Translations under genes and position numbers: made by a program
Notes under the pieces: generated by a model
Seen by the model: only the letters and a program-made list of their open reading frames with translations
Database searches by the model: none
What the model was told of the DNA's origin: nothing
From: Arachis hypogaea
Lineage: Eukaryota; Streptophyta; Magnoliopsida; Fabales; Fabaceae
Length of the DNA stretch: 64,000 bases
Direction of reading: 5' to 3'
Assembly: GCF_003086295.3 (NCBI RefSeq)
Contig: NC_092052.1
Span: 74,951,559-75,015,558 of the forward strand
Shown: in pieces, positions 35,646 through 46,099 of the stretch
How positions within the stretch are numbered: the stretch's first letter is position 1
How the letters are laid out: the number at the start of each line of letters is the position of its first letter

Positions 35646-36674
35646 CTCTTTGCCTGGAAAGCCGCAGACATGCCGGGCATAGATCCTAAGTTAATGTGCC
35701 ACAAGTTGGCAGTTTATCCAGGATCTCGGCCAGTACAGCAGAGACGTAGAAAGCTTGGACCAGAACGATCCCAAGCTGTGGAAGAGCAGGTACAAGCCCT
35801 ACTGGAGGCAGGATTCATAAGAGAAGTCAAATACCCACTATGGCTAGCTAACGTCGTCTTGGTGAAAAAATCAAATGGGAAGTGGCGGATGTGCACCGAC
35901 TACACTGATCTCAACAAAGCCTGCCCAAAAGATCCTTATCCCCTCCCAAGTATCGATGCTCTGGTGGATGCCTCCTCCAGATACAAATATCTCTCGTTTT
36001 TGGACGCCTATTCGGGATACAATCAAATCCTGATGTGCCCACCTGATCAAGAAAAAACCTCATTCTTAACCCCAAAGGCAAACTACTGTTACATCGTCAT
36101 GCCATTTGGACTCAAAAACGCAGGAGCCACTTATCAAAGATTAATGAATAAGGTCTTCGCAGACCACATCGGGAAAGTCATGGAAGTCTACGTGGACGAC
36201 ATGTTAATAAAGACACAAAGTAAAGAGTCATTATTGTCCGACCTCACCCAAGTATTAGACACTATAAGAAGGAATGGCATGCGACTTAACCCTGTAAAAT
36301 GCACTTTCGCAGTAGAAGCTGGCAAATTCTTAGGTTTTATGCTCACACAAAGAGGAATTGAGGCAAATCCGGATAAATGTCGGGCCATACTCGACATGAA
36401 GAGTCCGACTTATGTCAAAGAGGTACAACAACTCAATGGAAGATTGGCAGCCTTGTCCAGATTTCTAGCTGGATCGGCAATAAGATCTCTCCCCTTCTAC
36501 GCCACTCTATGGAAGGGAAATAGGTTTGCATGGACAACGGAGTGCGAACAGTCCTTCAAAGACTTCAAAAGGTTCCTGGGGCAACCATCTATTCTAACTC
36601 GGCCACGGGAAGGAGAACCACTTGTATTGTACCTCGCAGTAGAAAATTGGGCAGTAGCCTCAGCACTAGTCTGA
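35646..36674 (+). pseudogene. Element E reverse transcriptase
   Basis: It reads LFAWKAADMPGIDPKLMCHK, ALLEAGFIREVKYPLWLANV, WRMCTDYTDLNKACPKD, FLDAYSGYNQILM, MPFGLKNAGATYQRLM and EVYVDDMLIKTQ. Both catalytic motifs (FLDAYSGY and YVDD) are intact, unlike in A. The thumb region (KCTFAVEAGKFLGFMLTQRG, LNGRLAALSRFLAGSA) follows. TGA 36672-36674 (probably from CGA) ends it just inside the first RNase H. Confidence 0.93.
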
Positions 36675-37490
36675 GAAGACGACAGTGGACAACAACCTAT
36701 ATACTTCATCATCAAAGCACTACAAGGGTCCGAACTAAACTACCAAAAAATAGAAAAATTTTCCTATGCTCTCATACTAACATCTCGATGACTTCGCCTA
36801 TATTTCCAAGCCCACATCATCAGGGTTCGGACCAACTAGCCCATAAAAAGCATCTTACAGAAAACAGACTTAGCAGGAAGAATCTTGCAATGGGAAGTCG
36901 AGTTTTCCAAATTTGACCTTCAATATGAAGCTCGAACAGCCATCAAATCACAGTATCTGGCTGAATTCATTGATGAGTTTACGGACACCTCGAAAATCCC
37001 TACAGAATGGAATCTCTACGTAGACGGTTCCTCAAACAAAACCGGAAGTGGTACAGCCATGATAATAGAAATCGATCAAGGAACCCAAATCGAACTTTCC
37101 CTTAAATTTGGGTTCCCTGCTTCAAACAACCAGGCCAAATATGAGGCACTACTAGCTGGTTTGAAGCTGGCTAAAGAGGTTGGAGCTCAAAAGCTTATCA
37201 TCTTCAGCGACTCACAAGTAGTCACCTCACAAATAGTAGGGAGCTACCAAGCCAAAGATCCCACCATGAAAAAGTACTTGGACAAAACCAGGGAACAGCT
37301 CGGACAACTCGGGGAATATGAGGTCCGCCACATACCTCGGGAACAGAATGCTCGAGCTGATACGCTCTCAAAACTAGCCAGCACTAAACCAGGGGGCAAC
37401 AATAGAAGCCTCATTCAGGAAATGCTGCAGAACCCGTCCATCTCGGAAGAAGAAAAGGTCCTAGCTATAACAGGTTCGGATCAAGGATAG
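36675..37490 (+). pseudogene. Element E degenerate RNase H plus acquired RNase H
   Basis: The same frame continues after the stop. The original Ty3 RNase H is weak (YFIIKALQGSELNYQKIEKF) and crossed by stops near 36790 and 36837. After a linker (QWEVEFSKFDLQYEARTAIK), a second RNase H follows at about 37005-37390: WNLYVDGSSNKTGSGTAM, NNQAKYEALLAGLKLA, LIIFSDSQVVTSQI and NARADTLSKLAS. Its D, E, D, D residues are all present. This is the acquired RNase H known from the Tat lineage. TAG 37488-37490 separates it from integrase. Confidence 0.88.
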
Positions 37491-37901
37491 ATGACTCCCA
37501 TAATTAACTACCTCAAAACAGAAACACTCCCTACAGATAAGAAGGAGGCAAAGAGGTTAAAACGGGAGGCACAATACTACACCATCATAAACAATACTCT
37601 ATATAAGAGAGGGATCTCAACACCACTGTTAAAATGTGTGCCGACTTCCAACACAAAGGAAGTTTTAGAAGAAGTACACAGTGGCATCTGTGGCAACCAC
37701 CTCGGAGCGCAAGCTCTCACTAAAAGAGGACTCTGGGCCGGATTTTATTGGCCGACTTTACAAAAAGAAGCAACAGAATTCGTAAAGACATGTCCACCAT
37801 GTCAGAAACATGCCAACTTTCACATCGCCCCACCAGAGGAGCTTATCAGCGTAACCTCACCCTGGCCATTTGCAAAATGGGGACTCGATCTTCTCGGTCC
37901 T
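37491..37901 (+). pseudogene. Element E integrase, N-terminal part, split by F2
   Basis: Contains the HHCC zinc domain (EEVHSGICGNHLGAQ ... FVKTCPPCQKHA), then WPFAKWGLDLLGP with the first catalytic Asp. The frame is cut at 37901 by F2 and resumes at 47799 with FPQGSGQ. Confidence 0.92.
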
Positions 37902-39605
37902 TGATGAGCGGATAATTTATACGCTTTTTGGCATTATTTTTAGTATGTTTTTAGTAGAATCTAGTTACTTTTAGGGATGTTTTTATTAGTTTTTATGTTA
38001 AATTCACATTTCTGGACTTTACTATGAGTTTGTGTGTTTTTCTGTGATTTCAGGTATTTTCTGGCTGAAATTCAGGGACTTGAGCAAAAATCAGATTCAG
38101 AGATAGAAGAAGGACTGCTGATGCTGTTGGATTCTGACCTCCCTGCACTCAAAGTGGATTTTCTGGAGCTACAGAACTCAAAATGGTGCGCTTCCAATTG
38201 CGTTGGAAAGTAGACATCTAGGACTTTCCATCAATATATAATAGTCCATACTTTGGCCGAGTTTAGATGACGCAAAAGGGCGTTGAATGCCAGTTCTACG
38301 CTGCAGTCTGGAGTTAAACGCCAGAAACACGTCACAAACCAGAGTTGAACGCCAGAAACACGTTACAAACTGGCGTTCAACTCCAAGAATGACCTCTCCA
38401 CGTGTAAACTTCAAGCTCAGCCCAAGCACACACCAAGTGGGCCCCGGAAGTGGATTTATGCATCAACTACTTACTTCTGTAAACCCTAGTAACTAGTTTA
38501 GTATAAATAGGACTTTTTACTATTGTATTGGGGATCTTTGATCAGTTTTATGGTATCTTAGAATTTCATGGGGGCTGGCCATTCGGCCATGCCTGGAACA
38601 TTATCACTTATGTATCTTCAAACGGTAGAGTTTCTGCACTCCATAGATTAAGGTGTGGAGCTCTGCTGTTCCTCATGATTTAATGCAAAGTACTACTGTT
38701 TTATATTCAATTCAACTTATTCCGCTTCTAAGATATCCATTCGCACCCAAGAACATGATGAATGTGATGATTATGTGACGCTCATCATCATTCTCACTTA
38801 TGAACGCGTACCTGACAAACACTTCCGTTCTACATGCAAATAAGCTAGAATGAATATCTCTTAGATATCTAATATAGGGGACCGAGTCCGAGTTATTAGT
38901 ATCTTCGTGGTATAAGTTAGAACCCATGGATGGCCATTCCTGAGATCCGGAAAGTCTAAACCTTGTCTGTGGTATTCCGAGTAGGATCTGGGAAGGGATG
39001 GCTGTGACGAACTTCAAACTCGCGAGTGCTGGGCGTAGTGACAGACGCAAAAGGAGGGTAAATCCTATTCCAGTATGATCGAGAACCTCCAGATGATTAG
39101 CCATGCCGTGACAGAGCATTTGGACCATTTTCACAAGAGAGGACGGGATGTAGCCATTGACAACGGTGATGCCCTTATAGAAAGCTTGCCATGGAAAGGG
39201 GTAAGACTGATTGGATGAAGACAGCGGGAAAGCAGAGAGTCAGAGGAACGAAAGCATCTCTATACGCTTATCTGAAATTCTCACCAATGATATACATAAG
39301 TAATTATATCTTTATTTTCTATTTATTTATTATTATTATTCGAAAACTCCATAACCATTTGATATCCGCCTGACTGAGATATACAAGATGACCATAGCTT
39401 GCTTCATACCAACAATCTCCGTGGGATCGACCCTTACTCACGTAAGGTTTTATTACTTGGACAACCCAGTGCACTTGCTGGTTAGTTGTGCGAAGTTGTG
39501 AAGTTATGTTTGGACCATGGTATTGTGCACCAGTTATTGGCACCATTGCCAGGGAGAGAACGAACAACAAATTTTACAACCTCAGAGTAACAATTTCGCA
39601 TACCA
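37902..39605 (+). repeat. 5' LTR of F2
   Basis: 1,704 bp, TGATGAGCGG...CGCATACCA. Palindromes at 38278-38372, G-box core CACGTG at 38399, TATAAATA at 38502. Near the 3' end it holds GTGCACCA followed by TGGCACCATTGCCAGGGA (39538-39555), a worn second primer site inside the LTR. Confidence 0.93.
38502..38509 (+). promoter_or_regulatory. TATA box of F2 5' LTR
   Basis: TATAAATA about 600 bp into the LTR, 100 bp after a CACGTG G-box core; followed by GGACTTTTTACTATTG as likely start region. Confidence 0.7.
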
Positions 39606-39611
39606 AGTTTT

Positions 39612-39629
39612 TGGCGCCGTTGCCGGGGA
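39612..39629 (+). other. Primer-binding site of F2 (tRNA-Asp)
   Basis: Perfect TGGCGCCGTTGCCGGGGA, six bases after the LTR. Confidence 0.93.
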
Positions 39630-41476
39630 TTGTTCGAGTTTGGACAACTGACGGTTCATCGTGTTGCTCAGATTAGGTAATTTTCTTTTTGTTTTATTTT
39701 CAAAAAAAAAAATTCGAAAAAAAATTATTTCTTCAAAATTTTTTCAAAAATCTTTCAAAAATTTCTCATCTATTTTCGAAAATTATTTCAGAAATTTTAA
39801 GAATGAATTCTAGAGTTTCATGAAGCATGTTGAAGCCTGGCTGGCTGTAAAGCCATGTCTGAATTCATTTAGACTGAGGCTTCCAAGTCATCATTACAAG
39901 AGCAAGCTAGTTGTTGCTAATAAAATTTATTATTGTATGACTGATTTGTATCTTCTAAAGCTTGGCTGGCTATTAAGCCATGTCTAACCCTTGGATTGGA
40001 GCTTTAGGCTAACATTGAAAGATTCCTGGAATTCTTATTAAAAATTTTGAATTTCTTATTTTCTTTTTCCGATATGTTTTTCGAAAAAATTTAAAAGAAA
40101 ATAAAAAAAATTCATAAAATCATAAAAATAAAAAAATATTTTGTTTTTCTTGTTTGAGTCTTGAGTCAATTTTTAAGTTTGGTATCAATTGCATTTTTTC
40201 TAAAAAAAATTTATGCATTTTTTGAAAATTCATGCATTCATAGTGTTCTTCATGATCTTCAAGTTGTTCTTGGCCATTCTTCTTGTTTGATCTTCATATT
40301 TTCTTGTTTTGTGTCTTTTCTTGTTTTTCATATGCATTCTTGCATTCATAGTGTCTATACATGAAAAATTTCTAAGTTTGGTGTCTTGCATGTTTTCTTT
40401 TCTTGAAAACTTTTCAAAAAAATAAGTTCTTGATGTTCATCTTGACATTCATAGTGTTCTTGCATTCATCACATGTTTTGATCCAAAAATTTTCATGCAT
40501 TGAGTCTTTTTCATGTTTTTCTCTTTCTTCATTAAAAATTCAAAAAATCAAAAAAATATCTTTCCCTTTTTCACTCATAAATTTCGAAAATTTGGATTGA
40601 CTTTTTCAAAAATTTTTAAAATCTAGTTGTTTCTTATGAGTCAAATCAAATTTTCAATTTAAAAATCTTATCTTTTTCAAAATCTTTTTCAAAAATCATA
40701 TCTTTTTCATTTTTCTTATTTATTTTCGAAAATTTTAAAAATATTTTTCAAAAATCTTTTTCTTAATTTTATATCATAATTTTCGAAAATATCATCAACA
40801 ATTAATGTTTTGATTCAAAAATTTTAAGTTTGTTACTTACTTGTTAAGAAAGATTCAAACTTTAAGTTCTAGAATCATATCTTGTGATTTCTTGTGAATC
40901 AAGTCATTAATTGTGATTTTAAAAATTAAATCTTTTTCAAAATTAATTTTAATCATATCTTTCTATCATATCTTTTTAAATTATATCTTTTTAAAAAAAA
41001 AAATTAAAATATCTTTTCTAGTTTCTTATTTTCTTATCTTTTCAAAATTGATTTTCAAATCTTTTTCAACTAACTAATTGACTTTTTGTTTGTTTCTTAT
41101 CTTTTTCAAAACTACCTAACTAATTCTCCCTCTCTAATTTTCGAAAATTACCTCCCTCTTTTTCAAAAATTATTTTTAGTTAATTAATTGTTTAAATTTT
41201 AATTTTAATTTTATTTCGCCTTTAATTTTCGAAAATCATCAACTCCTTTCCAAAAATTAATTTTCTAAATTCCCTCTCTCTCATCTTCTTCTATTTATTT
41301 AATTACTTACTAACACTTCTCTTCATCTCATATCTCTGCTCCTATCCTCAACCTTGTGTTTGGATTATCCATTCTTCTTTACATTACATTCTTTTCTTCT
41401 TCTACTCACACAAAGGAATCTCTATACTGTGACATAGAGGATTCCATATTTTCTTTGTTATTCCCTTCTTTGTCAT
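39630..41476 (+). other. F2 leader
   Basis: Very T/A-rich leader with many TTTTTCAAAAAT and TTTTCGAAAAT words and two TAAGTTTGGTRT boxes (about 40170 and 40370). Unlike F1 and F3 it has no CTGGCGTT palindrome array here. No credible gene. Confidence 0.6.
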
Positions 41477-43763
41477 ATGAGCAGGAGCAAGGACAAGAAC
41501 ATTCTTGTTGAAGCAGACCCTGAACCTGAAAGGACTCTGAAGAGGAAACTAAGAGAAGCTAAAATACAACAATCCAGAGACAACCTTACAAAAATTTTTG
41601 AACAGGAAGAAGAGATGGCAGCCGAAAATAATAATAATGCAAGGAGGATGCTTGGTGACTTCGCTGCACCTAATTCCAATTTACATGGAAGAAGCATCTC
41701 CATCCCTACCATTGGAGCAAACAATTTTGAGCTTAAGCCTTAACTAGTTTCATAGACTTCCATCTGAAGATCCCTTTCAGTTCTTAACTGAATTCTTACA
41801 TATCTGTGATACTGTTAAGACTAATGGAGTAGATCCTGAAGTCTATAGGCTCATACTTTTCCCTTTTGCTGTGAGAGACAGAGCTAGAATATGGTTGGAC
41901 TATCAACCTAAGGATAGCCTGAACTCTTGGGATAAGCTGGTCAAGGCTTTCTTATCCAAGTTCTTTCCTCCTCAAAAGCTGAGTAAGCTTAGAGTGGATG
42001 TTCAAACTTTCAGACAGAAAGAAGGTGAATCCCTCTATAAAGCTTGGGAGAGATACAAGGAACTGACCAAAAAGTGTCCCTCTGACATGCTTTCAGAATG
42101 GACCATCCTGGATATATTCTATGATGGTCTGTCTGAATTAGCTAAGATGTCATTGGATACTTCTGTAGGTGGATCCATTCACCTAAAGAAAACGCCTGCA
42201 GAAGCTCAAGAACTCATTGACATGGTTGCTAATAACCAGTTCATGTACACTTCTGAGAGGAATCTTGTAAGTAATAAGACGCCTCAGAAGAAGGGAGTTC
42301 TTGAAATTGATACTCTGAATGCCATATTGGCTCAGAATAAAATATTGACTCAGCAAGTCAATATGATTTCTCAGAGTCTAAATGGAATGCAAGCTGCATC
42401 CAACAGTACTCAAGAGGCATCTTCTGAAGAAGAAGCTTATTATCCTGAGAACCCTGCAATAGCAGAGGTAAACTATATGGGTGAACCTTATGGGAACACC
42501 TATAACCCCTCATGGAGAAATCACCCAAATCTCTCATGGAAGGATCAACAAAAGCCTCAACAAGGCTTTAATAATGGTGGAAGAAACAGGTTTAGCCATA
42601 GCAAGCCATTTCCATCATCCACTCAGCAACAGACAGAGAACTCTGAACAAAGTACCTCTAATTTAGCAAACTTAGTCTCTGATCTATCTAAGGCCACTGT
42701 GAGTTTCATGAATGAAACAAGGTCCTCCATTAGAAATTTGGAAGCACAAGTGGGCCAGCTGAGTAAGAAGATCACTGATACCCCTCCTAGTGCTCTCCCA
42801 AGCAATACAGAAGAAAATCCAAAAGGAGAGTGCAAGGCCATTGAATTGACCATCATGGCCGAACCCACAAGAGAAGGGGAGGACGTGAATCCCAAGGAGG
42901 AAGACCTCCTGAGACGTCCAGTGATCAATAAGGAGTTTCCCTCTGAGGAACCAAATGAATCTGAAACTCATCTAGAGACCATAGAGATTCCATTGAACCT
43001 CCTTATGCCATTCATGAACTCTGAAGAGTATTCTTCTTCTGAAGAGAATGAAGATGTTACTGAAGAGCAAGTTGCCAAGTTCCTTGGTGCAATCATGAAG
43101 TTGAATGCCAATTTATTTGGTAATGAGACTTGGGGAGATGAACCTCCCCTGTTCACTAATGAACTAAATGCATTAGATCAACTGAGATTACCTTAGAAGA
43201 AACAGGATCCTGGAAAGTTCCTAATACCTTGTACCATAGGCACCATAACCTTTGAGAAGGCTCTATGTGACCTTGGGTCAGGAATAAACCTCATGCCACT
43301 CTCTGTAATGGAGAAACTGGGAATCTTTGAGGTACAAGCTGCTAAAATCTCATTAGAGATGGCAGACAATTCCAGAAAACAGGCTTATGGACAAGTAGAG
43401 GACATATTAGTAAAGGTTGAAGGCCATTACATCCCTGCTGATTTCATAATCCTCGATACTGGGAAGGATAAGGATGAATCCATCATCCTTGAAAGACCAT
43501 TCCTAGCCACAGCAAGAGCTGTGATTAATGTTGACAGAGGTGAACTAGTCCTTCAATTGAATGAGGACTCCCTTGTGTTTAAAACTCAAGGACATCCTTC
43601 TGTAAACATGGAAAAGAGGCACAGTAAGCTTCTCTCAGTACAGAGTCAACTAAAGCCCCCACAGTCAAACTCTAAGTTTGGTGTTGGGAGGCCTCAGCCA
43701 AACTCTAAGTTTGGTGTTGAACTCCCATATCCAAACTCTAAGTTTGGTGTTGGGAGTCTATAA
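41477..43763 (+). pseudogene. F2 Gag-protease (stops and one deletion)
   Basis: ATG 41477 starts MSRSKDKNILVEADPEPE. At ~41742 a CAA-to-TAA stop and a ~25-bp deletion change frame relative to the sister copies. From about 41760 the next frame carries the Gag domain (RDRARIWLDYQPKDSLNSW, VKAFLSKFFPPQKLSKL, EGESLYKAWERYKEL) and the SWRNHPNLSWKDQQKPQQ linker. TAG 43194 (from CAG) precedes protease (CDLGSGINLMPLSVMEKLG, ESIILERPFLATARAVI). The usual LGRPF flap residue Gly is Glu here. The end has three tandem NSKFGV repeats encoded by CTAAGTTTGGTGTTG boxes. Confidence 0.88.
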
Positions 43764-43996
43764 AATTGACCTGATCACCTGTGTGGAGCCATGAGAGCCC
43801 ACTGTCAAGCTATTGACATTAAAGAAGCGCTTGTTAGGAGGCAAACCAATTTTTATTTATCTAATTTTATTTTTATTTTATTGTTCTTTCATGTTTTATT
43901 AGGTTCATGATCATGTGTAGTCACAAAATAAATCAAAAAATTAAAAACAGAATAAAAAACAGCAGAAGAAAAATCACACCCTGGAGGAAGCACTTA

Positions 43997-44240
43997 CTGG
44001 CGTTTAAACGCCAGTAAGGAGCATCTGGCTGGCGTTCAACGCCAGAACAGAGCATGGATCTGGCGTTGAATGCCCAAAACAAGCAGCATCCTGGCGTTCA
44101 GACGCCAGGAATGCACACTGAGGAAAGCTGGAGCTGAACGCCAGAAACAAGCATAGAACTGGCGTTCAACGCCAGAAACATGCTGCATCTGGGCGCTGAA
44201 CACCCAGAACAAGCATCCATTCGGCGTTTAAACGCCAGAA
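43997..44240 (+). repeat. Palindrome array of F2, ~31-bp period
   Basis: Eight palindromes of CTGGCGTTCAACGCCAG type start at 43997, 44029, 44060, 44091, 44128, 44159, 44189 and 44220. Intervals are 32, 31, 31, 37, 31, 30 and 31. Spacers often contain AAGCAT or GAGCAT. Lies between protease and the extra ORF. Confidence 0.92.
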
Positions 44241-44533
44241 TTGCATGCAAAGGCATTTTACATGCCTAATTGGTGCAGGGATGTAAATCCTTGATACCTC
44301 AGGATCTGTGGACCCCACATGATCTCCACATACCTCCTCATAATCCTATATCACCCTCTCTCTCCATTCACAGTCATCCCTTCTATTCTCCATTCACCAC
44401 TCACATCCATACACCCCACCTACCTTCAAAATTCAAAATCTCTTTCCCACCCAAGCCCACCCATATAGCTGAATACACACATCCCTCCATCTCCTCCATA
44501 TCTTCTTCTTCTTTTACTATTCTTTCTTCTTTT

Positions 44534-44568
44534 GCTCGAGGACGAGCAACATTCTAAGTTTGGTATGG
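44534..44568 (+). promoter_or_regulatory. Internal polypurine-tract-like hairpin box before F2 extra ORF
   Basis: GCTCGAGGACGAGC hairpin (44534-44547), then ATTCTAAGTTTGGTATGG. Same arrangement as the hairpin TTGCTTGGGGACAAGCAA plus TTTAAGTTTGGTGTTG at 46062-46099 beside the 3' LTR. Confidence 0.6.
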
Positions 44569-44604
44569 TAAAAGCATAGCTTTTTTGTTTTTCCATAACC
44601 ATTG

Positions 44605-44949
44605 ATGGCACCTAAGGCCAGAGAAACCTCTAGAAAGAGGAAAGGGAAGACAAAAGCTTCCACCTCCGAGTCATAGGAGATGGAGAGATTCATTTCAAGG
44701 GTCTATAGCTCAGTGGTAGAACATTTGACTGCAAATCAAGAGATCCCTGAGATACCTCAGGGGATACATTTTCCTCCACACAATTATTGGGAGCAACTAA
44801 GGGTGGAACATCAAGAGCACTCCATCACCCTCCAGGAAATTAGAGAAGATCAAAGAGCTATGAGGGAGGAGCAACAAAGACAAGGAAGAGACATAGAAGA
44901 GCTCAAGGACATTATTGGTTCCTCAAGAAGGAAACGCCACCATCACTAA
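44605..44949 (+). pseudogene. F2 extra ORF, internally deleted and fused to a tRNA-Cys half
   Basis: ATG 44605 opens the basic start (MAPKARETSRKRKGKTKAS) and hits TAG at 44674-44676, also present in F3. ATG 44680 then gives MERFIS, joined to 16 codons that are tRNA-Cys sequence (44699-44745), joined to the C-terminal coiled coil (IPEIPQGIHFPPHNYWEQL, LRVEHQEHSITLQEIREDQ). Compared with F1 and F3, about 260 codons of the core domain are gone, yet the frame across both junctions is open to TAA 44947-44949. The translation may be chance or still used. Confidence 0.85.
44699..44745 (+). other. Captured 5' half of a tRNA-Cys (GCA)
   Basis: It begins with GGGTCTATAGCTCAGTGG: 5' acceptor strand, the D arm (GCTC ... 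GAAC region), then TTTGACTGCAAATCAAG, the anticodon arm with GCA. It stops at AGAGATC, so the T arm and 3' acceptor strand are missing and no functional tRNA can form. D- and anticodon-arm spacing match plant tRNA-Cys as I know it. The downstream junction shares ATCCC with the element sequence. Confidence 0.85.
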
Positions 44950-46099
44950 GGTGGACTCATTCCTTGTTCTTAAATTTTCTATTTTTCATTTTCTTATGTT
45001 AAATGTTTATCTATGCTTGTGTCTTTATTACATGATCATTAGTGTCTAAGTGTCTATGCCTTAAAGTAGTGAATATGAATCCATTACCTCTCTTAAATGA
45101 AAAATGTTTTAATTACAAAAGAACAAGAAGTACATGAGTTTCGAATTTATCCTTGAACTTAGTTTAATTATATTGATGTGGTGACAATACTTTTTGTTTT
45201 CTGAATGAATGCTTGAATAGTGCATATGTCTTTTGAAGTTGTTGTTTATGAATGTTAAATATGTTGGCTCTTGAAAGAATGATGAACAAGAGACATGTTA
45301 TTTGATAATCTGAAAAATCATAAAAATGATTCTTGAAGCAAGAAAAAGCAGTGAATACAAAAGCTTGCAGAAAAAAAATATAAAAGAAAAATTGCGAAAA
45401 AAATATAAAAAGAAAAAGAAAAAGCACGCAGAAAAGCCAAAAGCTCTTAAAACCAAAAGGCAAGAGCAAAAAGCCAATAACCCTTAAAACCAAAAGGCAA
45501 GGGTAATAAAAAGGATCCTAAGGCATTGAGCATCAGTGGATAGGAGGGCCTAAAGGAATAAAATCCCGGCCTAAGCGGCTAAACCAAGCTGTCCCTAACC
45601 ATGTGCTTGTGGCGTGAAGGTGTCAAGTGAAACTTGAGACTGAGCGGTTAAAGTCAAGGTCCAAAGAAAAAGAAGACTGTGCTTAAGAACCCTGGACACC
45701 TCTAATTGGGGACTTTAGCAAAGCTGAGTCACAATCTAAAAAGGTTCACCCAGTTATGTGTCTGTGGCATTTATGTATCCGGTGGTAATACTGGAAAACA
45801 AAGTGCTTAGGGCCACGGCCAAGACTCATAAAGTAGCTGTGTTCAAGAATCAACATACTGAACTAGGAGAATCAATAACACTATCTGAATTCTGTGTTCC
45901 TATAGATGCCAATCATTCTGAACTTCAATGGATAAAGCGAGATGCCAAAACTATTCAAGAGGCAAAAAGCTACAAGTCCCGCTTATCTGATTGGAGCTAT
46001 GTTTCATTGATAGTTTGGAATTTATAGTATATTCTCTTCTTTTTATCCTATTTGATTTTGAGTTGCTTGGGGACAAGCAACAATTTAAGTTTGGTGTTG
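44950..46099 (+). other. F2 3' untranslated region and polypurine box
   Basis: Conserved 3' UTR block shared with B, F1 and F3 (about 45250-46000, e.g. GTATCCGGTGGTAATACTGG). A reading frame at 45758-46027 is not conserved in the other copies. Ends with hairpin GTTGCTTGGGGACAAGCAAC (46062-46081) and AATTTAAGTTTGGTGTTG (46082-46099). Confidence 0.7.

Noticed and set aside
38178..39134. Minus-strand frames inside Feral-like LTRs (and equivalents near 22708, 31703, 46900)
   Set aside because: Repeated in every LTR copy with variable starts and stops, no protein family similarity, and they cross the TATA and palindrome region.
43997..44240. CRISPR-like array (palindromic repeats with ~31-bp period)
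   Set aside because: The DNA is plant retrotransposon sequence; the palindromes are the repeat itself with short similar spacers, no leader or cas genes, and the same array recurs at the same place in three element copies.
44699..44770. Functional tRNA-Cys gene
   Set aside because: Only the 5' half is present. The T arm and 3' acceptor strand are replaced by element sequence, so no mature tRNA could fold.
45758..46027. An 89-codon ORF in F2's 3' UTR
   Set aside because: The equivalent blocks in F1, F3 and B are interrupted or shifted, so it is not a conserved gene.
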